Source of the DNA: Steroidobacteraceae bacterium | Lineage (GTDB): Bacteria > Pseudomonadota > Gammaproteobacteria > Steroidobacterales > Steroidobacteraceae | Assembly: GCA_023253235.1 (NCBI GenBank) | Contig: JALRHE010000294.1 | Location: 1 to 14,544, forward strand | DNA: 14,544 nt | Direction of reading: 5' to 3' | Part shown: positions 1 through 6,783 of the stretch, piece after piece | Layout: every line of letters begins with the position of its first letter | Position numbering within the stretch: the stretch's first letter is position 1 | Translations under genes and position numbers: made by a program | The notes under the pieces: model-generated | What the model was told of the DNA's origin: nothing | What the model saw: only the letters and a program-made list of their open reading frames with translations | The model's database searches: none

Positions 1-197
1 TCCTCCCACCAGCCCGTATCCCGATCGGCTGGAGAGGAGGCGGCATGTGCGGAGGGCGAAAGGCCAGTGAAAAGGAGCACTGAATTGCTCTTGTTTTGAT
101 TCAGAGTCCCCCAGGTTTCATAAGCGATCTGGCCGTCGACGATCTCGCCACCGCGGTGAAAACGATAAGGCGAGGGCAGCGGTGCGTAATGGATCAT
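1..197 (-). CDS. MetX-family acyltransferase, probable serine O-succinyltransferase (partial, 3' end outside window)
   Basis: The minus-strand frame from the ATG at 197 stays open for 65 codons to the window edge, so only the N-terminus is present. It contains RGGE at residues 15-18, AYETWGTLN at 25-33, TGLSPSAHAA at 44-53 and GWWE at 62-65. This is the N-terminal signature of the MetX alpha/beta-hydrolase acyltransferases. Homoserine acetyltransferases usually carry a G-L-[ST]-G-D-x-H type motif at the second site. The GLSPxAHAA form is, as I recall it, typical of Xanthomonas/Lysobacter enzymes shown to be L-serine O-succinyltransferases. The start lies 2 nt after the TGA of the cysK-like gene, so the two are very likely co-transcribed and translationally coupled. 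That neighbour favours a role in cysteine rather than methionine synthesis. The catalytic Ser, Asp and His lie outside the window. The family call is strong; the substrate call is moderate. Confidence 0.8.
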   Translation of the reverse strand, partial: MIHYAPLPSPYRFHRGGEIVDGQIAYETWGTLNQNKSNSVLLFTGLSPSAHAASSPADRDTGWWE

Positions 198-199
198 GC

Positions 200-1141
200 T
201 CAGGGTTCAGGGTCACTGCCTTCCGGCAGGTCGGCAAACAACGCAGTCGAGAGATAGCGCTCGCCTGTGTCTGGCAGCATGGCGAGAATCACAGAGCCTT
301 TCTGCGCTCGCTCAGCAACTTTCAGTGCTGCTGCGAAGGTGCCGCCGCAAGAGATGCCGCAGAAGATACCTTCCTGTCTCGCCAATGCACGAGCGGTGTT
401 CAAGGCTTCATCGTCGGTCACGGTGACGATTCGGTCGACGACTTTGGGGTCGAGTACTTTGGGAACGAAGTCTGGTGTCCAGCCTTGGATTTTGTGCGGC
501 GCAAAAGTTTTACCCGACAGCAGCGCAGCACCTTCTGGTTCGGTCGCCACGATCTCCACCTCGGGGCGTGCGAGCTTCAAAACCTGACTAGTGCCGGTGA
601 GTGTGCCGCCTGTACCCCAGCCCGATACGAAGTGATCGAGCCGTTTGCCGGCGAAGTCGCGCAGGATTTCAGGGCCGGTGGTGTTGCGATGGTAGGCGGG
701 ATTGGCTTCGTTTTCGAACTGCCGTGCCAGAAACCAGCCGTGCTTTTGAGCAAGCTCTTCTGCTTTTCTGACCATGCCGCTGCCGCGCTCGGCTGCGGGC
801 GTTAGAATCACTTTGGCTCCAAGCGCACGCATGATCTTCCTGCGCTCGATCGAGAAGGTTTCGACCATCACGGCTACGAATGGGTAGCCTTTGGCGGCAC
901 AGACCATGGCGAGTGCGATGCCGGTGTTGCCGGAGGTCGCCTCGACGACTGTTTGACCTGGTCGCAGCGTGCCACGCCGCTCGGCGTCCTCAATGATCGC
1001 AATCGCCAGCCGATCCTTGACTGAGTGCAAGGGGTTGAATGCCTCGCACTTGACGAACATCGTCACGTGGGAGGGGGCGAGGCGATTGATGCGAACAATC
1101 GGTGTGTTGCCGATCGTGCCGAGAATGCTGTCGTAGATCAT
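200..1141 (-). CDS. cysK: Cysteine synthase (CysK-type, PLP-dependent O-acyl-serine sulfhydrylase)
   Basis: This 313-residue fold-type II PLP enzyme would replace the acyl group of an O-acylserine with sulfide to give L-cysteine in the cytoplasm. Visible motifs are TIGNTP (9-14), NPLHSVKDR (36-44) with Schiff-base lysine K42, the TSGNTG loop (69-74), the phosphate-binding GTGGT (176-180), HKIQGW (216-221) and LPDTGERYLST (289-299). The length suits the family (about 300-325). The ATG at 1141 gives the usual N-terminus just ahead of the TIGNTP motif. A GTG at 1276 in the same frame would add 45 unsupported residues. No strong Shine-Dalgarno precedes 1141. Two sites differ from the usual: METMS-type MPETMS reads MVETFS (92-97), and GISSGA reads GISCGG (262-267). 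It is the first gene of an operon with the downstream MetX-like gene, so the acyl donor may be O-succinylserine. A CysM-like or cystathionine-synthase role is less likely. Confidence 0.9.
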   Translation of the reverse strand: MIYDSILGTIGNTPIVRINRLAPSHVTMFVKCEAFNPLHSVKDRLAIAIIEDAERRGTLRPGQTVVEATSGNTGIALAMVCAAKGYPFVAVMVETFSIERRKIMRALGAKVILTPAAERGSGMVRKAEELAQKHGWFLARQFENEANPAYHRNTTGPEILRDFAGKRLDHFVSGWGTGGTLTGTSQVLKLARPEVEIVATEPEGAALLSGKTFAPHKIQGWTPDFVPKVLDPKVVDRIVTVTDDEALNTARALARQEGIFCGISCGGTFAAALKVAERAQKGSVILAMLPDTGERYLSTALFADLPEGSDPEP

Positions 1142-1327
1142 GGTCCGAATGGTCGGGTAGTGAGTGTCGAGCCTCCAACACCAGATCGGTATGTCGTGAT
1201 AACCGATGCTTATGAGGCCTGCGCTTCCACCTGCCGGATAGGGCAATCGCCTGCGGGAGTTACGTATTTTGGCCACCCCTCTGGCCCGCGCAGGATGTGG
1301 CCGCCAACCAACCTAAGGAGAGCGGGT
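1142..1327. promoter_or_regulatory. Divergent intergenic region between cysK and the flavin monooxygenase gene
   Basis: These 186 bp, the longest gene-free stretch in the window, separate two divergently transcribed genes and must hold promoters for both unless the longer in-frame starts are used. I see no convincing -35/-10 pair. A short inverted repeat, GGCCA-6 nt-TGGCC, lies at 1271-1286, but with a 5-bp stem it is weak. No CysB, LysR or riboswitch signature could be recognised by eye. Confidence 0.5.
1314..1320 (+). promoter_or_regulatory. Ribosome binding site of the flavin monooxygenase gene
   Basis: TAAGGAG lies 7 nt before the ATG at 1328. It settles that start against an in-frame upstream ATG at 1025, which would add 101 residues of antisense-cysK sequence. 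Confidence 0.85.
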
Positions 1328-2494
1328 ATGGCGAGCAGGCAAGCTTCGATAATCGGTGCGGGGATCGGCGGGTTGGCGGCAGGCTTGGCGCTACAGCGGG
1401 CAGGGCTGCAGGTTCGGATCTACGAGCAGTCGCCCGAGCTCGGTGAGGTGGGGGCTGGACTCTCGATCAGTCCCAATGGTGCGCTCGGTCTCAAAGCGCT
1501 CGGTGTATTTGATGAATTTCGCGACGTTGCCTATGCGCCTGACTATCAGGTCATACGTCATTACAAGTCTGCACGCATTCTCGGTATGGCAACTCGCGGC
1601 GATCGACTCGCCGAAGCCTATGGTGAGCGCTATTACGTCGTCCATCGTGCAGATCTGCATCGGGTTTTGATGCGGGCGGTGCTGGCCAACGATGCTGATG
1701 CGATTGTTTCAGGATGTCGCTTCATCGATCTGGAGCAGGATCTCGATGGCGTTGATCTGCAATTTGAGGGCGGGCGTTCGGAACGAAGTGAATTCGTGAT
1801 CGGTGCCGATGGCGTGCGTTCTCGAGTGCGATCCACTTTATTCGGTGCTGAGGAAGTGAGATTTACCGGCTACATCGCGTGGCGCGGGCTCGTTCCGATC
1901 GATCGACTGCCCTTTGATGTCATGGATCCGCCCTCGCAGATCTTCATCGGGCCAGGACACATGATCAATCGTTACCCGGTCAGCGGTGGGCGATTGTTGA
2001 ACTTCGTAGCCTTTGCTGAACGAGCAGGCTGGGAAGAGGAGGGTTGGAACATTCCAGCGAGCGTAGCGGAGTTGCGCGCCGAGTTTGCCGATTGGCATCC
2101 ATGGGTCACGTCGGTCATCGATGCGATGCCGGAAGATCGACTCTTCAAGTGGGCGTTGTGTGCCCGCAGTCCGTTGATGCGCTGGGTACGTGGCCGAGTC
2201 GCCGTTCTCGGTGACGCCGCGCATCCCTTGCTACCCTATCTTGGTCAGGGTGCCGTCATGGCCATCGAAGATGCGGTCGTACTCGGACGTTGTTACCAGG
2301 AGGGCGAGGATCTATCACAAGCTCTCGCTCGGTATGAAGCGGCGCGAGTGGGTCGCGCACGACTCGTGGTGGAGCGATCGAGCTTGCAGGTGCCGCGATT
2401 CCACGCTGCTGACTACGACAACTTTCATCACTCGGTTCCGGTTGACGAAGGTCTAGGTCTCTTCTGTTACGATCCCGGTCGCGTGCCGGTATAG
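1328..2494 (+). CDS. FAD-dependent class A aromatic monooxygenase (salicylate/3-hydroxybenzoate hydroxylase-like)
   Basis: This 388-residue single-component flavoprotein hydroxylase would use NAD(P)H and O2 to hydroxylate a phenolic or similar ring in the cytoplasm. The three diagnostic motifs of class A flavin monooxygenases are present. The N-terminal dinucleotide-binding GAGIGGLAAG is at 10-19, with acidic E33 ending the second beta strand. The DG motif GADGVRSRVR is at 159-168. The GD motif VLGDAAHPLLPYLGQG is at 293-308, followed by the IEDA helix. WRGLVP at 185-190 is common in salicylate and 3-hydroxybenzoate hydroxylases. Length is normal for the group. A 42-bp gap leads to the DUF1838-like gene on the same strand, so the two probably form one transcript. 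The substrate is not readable: NahG/XlnD-like hydroxylases, a UbiH/kynurenine-type enzyme or a secondary-metabolite hydroxylase are all possible. No aromatic ring-cleavage gene lies nearby. Confidence 0.9.
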   Translation: MASRQASIIGAGIGGLAAGLALQRAGLQVRIYEQSPELGEVGAGLSISPNGALGLKALGVFDEFRDVAYAPDYQVIRHYKSARILGMATRGDRLAEAYGERYYVVHRADLHRVLMRAVLANDADAIVSGCRFIDLEQDLDGVDLQFEGGRSERSEFVIGADGVRSRVRSTLFGAEEVRFTGYIAWRGLVPIDRLPFDVMDPPSQIFIGPGHMINRYPVSGGRLLNFVAFAERAGWEEEGWNIPASVAELRAEFADWHPWVTSVIDAMPEDRLFKWALCARSPLMRWVRGRVAVLGDAAHPLLPYLGQGAVMAIEDAVVLGRCYQEGEDLSQALARYEAARVGRARLVVERSSLQVPRFHAADYDNFHHSVPVDEGLGLFCYDPGRVPV

Positions 2495-2524
2495 CGGCGC
2501 GGTAAAACAAAAACTCGATATGTA

Positions 2525-2531
2525 GAGGGGG
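2525..2531 (+). promoter_or_regulatory. Ribosome binding site of the DUF1838-like gene
   Basis: GAGGGGG ends 5 nt before the ATG at 2537 and supports that start over the ATG at 2552. Confidence 0.75.
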
Positions 2532-2536
2532 TTTCC

Positions 2537-3334
2537 ATGGGTAACCAGTCTATGTTCAGACGCGCTCTGTCGATCCTATTAGTCGCGTCTGCGCTGATAT
2601 CGCCCACTCACGCTCGTGAGCACGGCTTCTCACCCGAAACTTTTCGTCAATGGGTCGACATGCGAGTGGGTCGTGGTGAGCCGGTTTACTGGTACGCAGT
2701 CGGCACTGTCTACCGCTTCCCGGACGGTGAGCCGCTGATGAGCATGGAGGGAGTGGATGTCGCTCGTTTTGATGCGAGTTTGAGTACGCCCACCAAAGCA
2801 CACCAACTGTCGCGCAAGACGTTCATCTATCGAGATCTCGAAACTGGCGCCGTTCTCAAAGAGTGGCAAGGTAAACCGTTGCCGCCGATCGCGTATCCCT
2901 ATCAATACATCACCTATGAACTCAGAGACTCATCACTCGAGACTTGGGTCGAACAGGGTGCAGGGCCTCGAAAACAGCGTATCGGGCCGGGGCGTGATCT
3001 GACGGCGCGCATGATTGGCGAGACCATTGCATTTTCTGCGCCGCTGTTTCTGGACTTTCCGCTGCCCTCCGGGCAGCGCATGCAGTCTTTCGAGCACTAC
3101 GACTTTTTCCGACAGCCCAATTCGGCGAGCCTCAAGCATCCGAATCAGATCAGTTGGCTGCGCTTTGGCGATCTGCCAGCAGGTCTCGGCAAGGGTGTGA
3201 TGCACATGCTTTCGTGGCGCGTCGATCGTTATGAGGATCTTCCAGAGACGATGCGGCGCTATCTCGAGACTGAGGCGCCTCTTTGGCTGAAGCCGCCCGC
3301 CAACATCGAAGAAATTCGCAAGCTGCAGGAATGA
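2537..3334 (+). CDS. Secreted DUF1838-like protein of unknown function
   Basis: The 265-residue product starts with a positively charged, then hydrophobic segment (residues 7-22) and an S-P-T-H-A site ending at A26, which looks like a Sec signal peptide cut there. It is therefore probably periplasmic. The mature part is rich in aromatic residues and contains YWYAVGTVYRFPDG (51-64), FIYRDLETGAVLKEW (96-110) and YITYELRD (124-131). The Y-x-D-L-x-T-G-x-x-L-x-x-W pattern resembles DUF1838 proteins, which have no assigned biochemical role. This is a recall-based match, not a search. The ATG at 2537 follows GAGGGGG by 5 nt; a second ATG at 2552 would still leave a signal peptide. It probably shares a transcript with the flavin monooxygenase 42 bp upstream, so it may bind or process a related substrate in the periplasm. 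No catalytic motif was recognised and there is no cysteine for disulfides. Confidence 0.65.
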   Translation: MGNQSMFRRALSILLVASALISPTHAREHGFSPETFRQWVDMRVGRGEPVYWYAVGTVYRFPDGEPLMSMEGVDVARFDASLSTPTKAHQLSRKTFIYRDLETGAVLKEWQGKPLPPIAYPYQYITYELRDSSLETWVEQGAGPRKQRIGPGRDLTARMIGETIAFSAPLFLDFPLPSGQRMQSFEHYDFFRQPNSASLKHPNQISWLRFGDLPAGLGKGVMHMLSWRVDRYEDLPETMRRYLETEAPLWLKPPANIEEIRKLQE

Positions 3335-3357
3335 GAGAGGCTACAAGCCCTCGACGA

Positions 3358-3663
3358 TCACTCGGTCAAGACTCGAAAGATACGATCGAGATATTGCTGC
3401 TGGATATCGCCGCGTTTCGCCGCTTCTGATTCATCGGGAGTGAAGTTCTCGACTTCGCTCGAGTCCACCAATCCCTTGCGCTCGAGAAGTCGCTCGAGCG
3501 TGTCGACCCGTGCCCGGGTGACCGATAACTCTGTGACCAGTGCGAGAGTGATGGCATAGAGCCGATCCAACATCGGATCGTCGGTGAATTCCGGACGGCG
3601 CCCGCGCAGTGTGGTTGGCTGCGGCGGATTGGGGTCAGCTTTGTGCGGGAGGTGGGAGTACAT
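3358..3663 (-). CDS. Small hypothetical protein with coiled-coil helix
   Basis: This 101-residue protein was not recognised. It has a proline-rich N-terminus (residues 7-24), then a predicted long helix at about 29-66 with heptad-like leucines that should form a coiled coil, then an acidic stretch (67-83) and a C-terminal amphipathic helix (about 85-100). There are no cysteines, signal peptide or membrane segment, so it is probably cytoplasmic and perhaps an oligomeric adaptor. The ATG at 3663 lies 8 nt after the methyltransferase stop, with AAGGA immediately upstream. An in-frame start at 3774 would overlap the methyltransferase by over 100 bp and give an arginine-rich leader, so it was rejected. 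Same-strand spacing makes it the second gene of a methyltransferase operon. It converges on the DUF1838-like gene with 23 bp between stops and no obvious terminator hairpin. Confidence 0.7.
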   Translation of the reverse strand: MYSHLPHKADPNPPQPTTLRGRRPEFTDDPMLDRLYAITLALVTELSVTRARVDTLERLLERKGLVDSSEVENFTPDESEAAKRGDIQQQYLDRIFRVLTE

Positions 3664-3671
3664 AATCCTTG

Positions 3672-4856
3672 CTATCCCTCGGCCGTTGATCCTTCTACGG
3701 CCTGCCATGCCCCAACGGCATACCACGCAGGCGCGCGTCCGAAATCTTCCTCTGTGGGTCTTGATGACTGCCAAGATGGCGCGACGCAGCGTGTTTCGAA
3801 GACTAGGTCTTCGCGGAACCCCACTTTCGTCATCATCTGTCGCAGATCACTCTCGTGCAGTGCGCTCCAGAACGGTTCGTTGTTGTATCGGCCGTCCCAG
3901 TCACGCATGAATTGCTCGAAGGGGTTGAGTCCCCGATAAGGCGGCTGCTCCAAATGGATGCAAAGTCCGCCGCCGCGCAGCAATCGATGTGATTCCTGCA
4001 GCAGTCTCGGTAGCGCTTCGTGAGAGGTCTCGTGCAGCACCATGGTGCTGAAAACGAGATCGACACTGTGCGAACTCAAAGAGGTGCGAGTGGCATCTTC
4101 CTGACGGAACTCGATATCGTCGACGCCCAGAGCGCGTGCGCGCGCATGACCATAGCGCAGCATGGGCGCTGCCACATCGACAGCGATGATCTCTGCGGTC
4201 GGGAAGATTTGACGCAGTGGTAGCGTGTTGTGGCCTAGCCCGCACCCCAAATCCACGATGCGCGAGGGCACGAAGGCGGGGAACTCGCGCCGCAACCATT
4301 CGCACAACGCGCGGCCCGCAGCATCGTTGTGAGGGCCTGCGCTGCCGCCGACGGTGGCAAACATGCCGGCATCGTAGTTGGCAGCATTCGACACATCGCG
4401 ATCAAGCCATTCAGCGGTATAACCACCTTGCATCAGGTGCTGATCAACGCCCGAGACGTAGCGCGGCACATCGAGACTTGGATCGAGATGCAGTCTGCTC
4501 TGCTGTGAGCCCTTGGCTGCGTTGAGGCGGTCCGCCTTTTCGCGAAGCGATTCCCGCTGGCGCCCGACGATGTCACGCCCCGTTTTCTGGCGCATCTCCA
4601 TCGTGTTGCGCCGAACGAGACTCCACGCGCGGAATGCCGGATCCCGCTCCATGGCCTGCCTCACTTCGTGCCGATCGCTCGGGGTCACGCCCTTGCGTTC
4701 GAATGCGGTTTTGACGGTGGGGGCGAGGCGCTGCGCAGCAAAGACGTTCAGGTGCGCGATGGTGTCGAGGCGCGCACGCTCGTCATGCGTGGTCTCGACC
4801 AGCATGTCGTGATGGGCGATGCGATGCCAAGGCAGTGGATGGTGCATGCGTGGCAT
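3672..4856 (-). CDS. SAM-dependent class I methyltransferase with N-terminal extension
   Basis: The 394-residue protein carries a Rossmann methyltransferase core at about 195-310. Motif I is VDLGCGLGHN (201-210). The acidic ribose-binding residue is probably D227 in IIAVDVAAPML. The D-A-T motif is at 254-256, motif IV VDLVFSTMVLHE is at 265-276, and the HRLLRGGG turn is at 290-297. This matches the Methyltransf_11/25 group (UbiE/small-molecule type). About 190 residues precede the core. They are helical and Arg/Glu-rich at 20-115, with a conserved-looking segment at 130-175, and match no domain I recognise. The C-terminal 80 residues contain several tryptophans. No signal peptide is present. 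The ATG at 4856 has only a weak GTAAG upstream; M4 and M18 are alternative starts. It is divergent from nhaR across 66 AT-rich bases and is followed at 8 nt by the coiled-coil protein. The methyl acceptor is unknown. Confidence 0.85.
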   Translation of the reverse strand: MPRMHHPLPWHRIAHHDMLVETTHDERARLDTIAHLNVFAAQRLAPTVKTAFERKGVTPSDRHEVRQAMERDPAFRAWSLVRRNTMEMRQKTGRDIVGRQRESLREKADRLNAAKGSQQSRLHLDPSLDVPRYVSGVDQHLMQGGYTAEWLDRDVSNAANYDAGMFATVGGSAGPHNDAAGRALCEWLRREFPAFVPSRIVDLGCGLGHNTLPLRQIFPTAEIIAVDVAAPMLRYGHARARALGVDDIEFRQEDATRTSLSSHSVDLVFSTMVLHETSHEALPRLLQESHRLLRGGGLCIHLEQPPYRGLNPFEQFMRDWDGRYNNEPFWSALHESDLRQMMTKVGFREDLVFETRCVAPSWQSSRPTEEDFGRAPAWYAVGAWQAVEGSTAEG

Positions 4857-4922
4857 CTTACGGCTGATTTTTATTGCTGAAAAATCGATTATTCGGTATT
4901 AATAATTCGAGAAAATCGATAT
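4857..4922. promoter_or_regulatory. AT-rich divergent promoter region of nhaR and the methyltransferase, with repeated AAAATCGAT sites
   Basis: These 66 bp are far more AT-rich than the flanking genes. AAAATCGAT occurs at 4881-4889 and again at 4912-4920, 31 bp apart or about three helical turns, which is a plausible operator pair. Between them, CGATTATT (4886-4893) and AATAATTCG (4901-4909) form an imperfect inverted repeat. A candidate plus-strand promoter is TTGCTG (4874-4879), a 17-bp spacer and TATTAA (4897-4902); it would be overlapped by these repeats. LysR-family regulators commonly bind such divergent regions and repress their own gene, so NhaR autoregulation and control of the methyltransferase operon are likely but unproven. 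Confidence 0.55.
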
Positions 4923-5834
4923 ATGAAACATCTCAACTACACCCATTTGTTGTACTTCTGGACGGTCGTGCGTGAGGGTGGCGTAGCGGCCGCTGCGCGC
5001 TCGCTCAATCTCACTCCGCAAACCATCAGCGGACAGCTGAAGTTGCTTGAGGCTCAACTGCAGGGCGCTTTGTTCGAGAAGCAGGGGCGACGCCTCGTGC
5101 CGACCGAGCTTGGGCGTATCGCATACGCCTATTCCGAGGAGATTTTCTCCCGCGGTCTCGAGCTTGCGAGTGTCCTGCGGGGGGCTCGCACGGTCGGGAG
5201 GCCGCCTGTCGCGATCGGGATCGCGGATGCCGTGCCCAAGCTGCTGACCTGGCGGATTCTCGAGCCGCTGCTCCGTGCCAGTCCGCCGTTTCAGTTGGTT
5301 TGTCACGAGGCGCCACTTGCGGGTTTGCTCGCCGATTTGGCAGCGCACCGGCTGGACCTCGTGCTGTCGACCAACGCATTACCGCCTGACAGTGGGATCA
5401 AAGCTTACAGCCACTTGCTCGGCGAGTCGGAACTCGGCTTGTTCGGTGTGGCGGCGCTCGCACGAAAGCTGAGGCGGGGTTTTCCGCAGAGTGTCGATGG
5501 GGCACCGATGCTGTTACCGACCGAAAAAAGCGCGAATCGGCGCTCTTTGGAGGGCTGGTTCGAAGCGCAGCAGATACGTCCTTCGATCGCAGCGGAACTT
5601 GACGACAGTGCACTGGTCAAGACCTTTGCACAGCAAGGGGTTGGTGTGTTTGCGGCGCCTCTCGCCATCGAGCGGGAAATCGTCCACGCTTACGGCGTCC
5701 AACTGATCGGAAAAATCGAAGGTTTGAAAGCGCGTTTCTACGTACTCTCGACGGAGCGTCGCATCAAGCATCCGGCTGTCGCCATCATCCGCGAGCAGGC
5801 GCAAGCCGGCTTGTTCAACAGGGAAATTGCATGA
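4923..5834 (+). CDS. nhaR: NhaR-type LysR-family transcriptional activator
   Basis: This 303-residue LysR-type regulator has a winged helix-turn-helix at about 5-64 and a periplasmic-binding-like effector domain at about 93-295. The N-terminus (LNYTHLLYFWTVVREGGV, then LTPQTISGQ at 30-38 and LEAQLQGALFEKQGR at 42-56) follows E. coli NhaR closely. The match continues with VGIADA-like AIGIADAVPK (97-106), LDDSALVKTF (226-235) and the C-terminal TERRIKHPAV (277-286). In E. coli, NhaR senses Na+ and activates nhaA. No antiporter gene lies in this window, so the target is elsewhere or has changed. The ATG at 4923 gives the family N-terminus but has no clear Shine-Dalgarno. The next gene starts 7 nt after its stop, so they form an operon. 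The divergent methyltransferase is the natural neighbouring target. Confidence 0.9.
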   Translation: MKHLNYTHLLYFWTVVREGGVAAAARSLNLTPQTISGQLKLLEAQLQGALFEKQGRRLVPTELGRIAYAYSEEIFSRGLELASVLRGARTVGRPPVAIGIADAVPKLLTWRILEPLLRASPPFQLVCHEAPLAGLLADLAAHRLDLVLSTNALPPDSGIKAYSHLLGESELGLFGVAALARKLRRGFPQSVDGAPMLLPTEKSANRRSLEGWFEAQQIRPSIAAELDDSALVKTFAQQGVGVFAAPLAIEREIVHAYGVQLIGKIEGLKARFYVLSTERRIKHPAVAIIREQAQAGLFNREIA

Positions 5835-5838
5835 GGGA
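5833..5838 (+). promoter_or_regulatory. Ribosome binding site of the TerB/DUF697 gene
   Basis: GAGGGA overlaps the nhaR stop codon and lies just upstream of the ATG at 5842. It supports that start over a TTG at 5827 in the same frame. Confidence 0.7.
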
Positions 5839-5841
5839 ATC

Positions 5842-6783
5842 ATGGATACATCGACACAACGCGCCATTCTGAACATCATGATTCATGCGGCGCTCGTGGA
5901 TGGTCAAAAATCCGAGAACGAGCGAGCCGCTATTCGTGACGTGGCCGAATCTCTGGCCGGTCAGGCGGGTGGTGCGGCCCTCGCAGGGGTCTACCAAGAC
6001 GTTCTGTTGAAGCGCGTCACCTTGCAACAAGCCATCGCCGGCTTGCGCGAGCTGGAGCATCGGCAACTCGCTTATGAGATGGCCGTATGCGTGTGCGATG
6101 CGGATGGTGTTCAAAGTCAGGCAGAGCAGGACTTTCTAGCGTCGTTGCGTGAGGCACTCCGTCTCGCGGGCGACGACCCCGCGATCGCGAGCGCCTCGCA
6201 GGCTGACACCATCGCCGCGGCAGCGGTGGCCGTGCCCGCTGCAACACCCGCTTTCGCTGCGGCATCGACCCGTGATGCCGAGCTCGACAAGAGCATTCTC
6301 AATTATTCAATTTTGAACGGAGCACTCGAGTTACTGCCGCAGTCGTGGGCTTCGATGGCCATCATCCCGCTACAGGTTCGAATGGTTTACAAGATCGGTA
6401 GAGCCCATGGTGTCGAGATGGATCAGGGTCATATCAAAGAGTTCATTGCCACCGTCGGTGTCGGTCTCACTTCGCAGTATGTCGAGCAGATAGGTCGAAA
6501 ATTGATCGGCGGTCTCGTCGGCAAGGCGGCTGGAAAAATGCTGGGAGGTCTTACCGGGGCTGCCACGGGCATGGCATTTTCATTCGCGACGACCTATGCC
6601 TTGGGGCAAGTGGCCAAGCGCTACTACGCCGGTGGGCGAGTGATGAGTACCGAGCTGCTCAAGAGAACATTTCAGGAAATGCTCGGACCGGCTAAAAATT
6701 TACAACAGGAATATCTGCCGGCGATCCGTCAGCGTGCGAGCACCCTGAGCGCGTCCGAAGTGGTCGAGTTGGTCCGTCGCTAG
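5842..6783 (+). CDS. TerB-like / DUF697 two-domain protein
   Basis: The 313-residue product has two recognisable parts. Residues 1-110 look like a TerB/DUF533-type helical domain, with paired acidic segments ALVDGQKSENE (17-27) and DADGVQSQAEQDFL (86-99) that could bind metal. Residues 111-146 are an Ala/Pro-rich linker. Residues 147-285 resemble DUF697 (the YcjF C-terminal type): IIPLQVRMVYKIGRAHGV (174-191), a glycine-rich helical hairpin at 222-248, and TYALGQVAKRYYAGG (251-265). In DUF697 proteins the glycine-rich region tends to associate with membranes; no signal peptide is present, so a cytoplasmic protein at the inner membrane is likely. The function is unknown: TerB is linked to tellurite and envelope stress, DUF697 often accompanies GTPases. 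It follows nhaR by 7 nt and is probably co-transcribed, which hints at an ion- or envelope-stress role. Confidence 0.75.
   Translation: MDTSTQRAILNIMIHAALVDGQKSENERAAIRDVAESLAGQAGGAALAGVYQDVLLKRVTLQQAIAGLRELEHRQLAYEMAVCVCDADGVQSQAEQDFLASLREALRLAGDDPAIASASQADTIAAAAVAVPAATPAFAAASTRDAELDKSILNYSILNGALELLPQSWASMAIIPLQVRMVYKIGRAHGVEMDQGHIKEFIATVGVGLTSQYVEQIGRKLIGGLVGKAAGKMLGGLTGAATGMAFSFATTYALGQVAKRYYAGGRVMSTELLKRTFQEMLGPAKNLQQEYLPAIRQRASTLSASEVVELVRR

Noticed and set aside
182..805. Plus-strand 207-codon open frame antisense to cysK
   Set aside because: It lies entirely across a convincing cysK gene, has atypical Cys/Arg/Phe-rich composition, and matches no recognisable motif.
1271..1286. Inverted repeat GGCCA/TGGCC in the cysK-monooxygenase intergenic region
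   Set aside because: A 5-bp stem with a 6-nt loop and no U-tract is expected by chance in GC-rich DNA; not called as a terminator or operator.
1025..1327. N-terminal extension of the flavin monooxygenase from an ATG at 1025
   Set aside because: The first part is antisense to cysK, and the FAD-binding GxGxxG motif normally lies within about 10 residues of the start, as it does from 1328 with a good ribosome site.
3335..3357. Terminator between the convergent DUF1838-like and coiled-coil genes
   Set aside because: The 23-bp gap shows no stem-loop or T-run.
3901..4305. Minus-strand 134-codon frame inside the methyltransferase gene
   Set aside because: It is an out-of-frame shadow of the Rossmann core, Arg-rich and without any motif.
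5827..5841. TTG start for the TerB/DUF697 protein overlapping the nhaR stop
   Set aside because: The ATG at 5842 has a well-placed GAGGGA and gives a natural N-terminus; the five extra residues add nothing.
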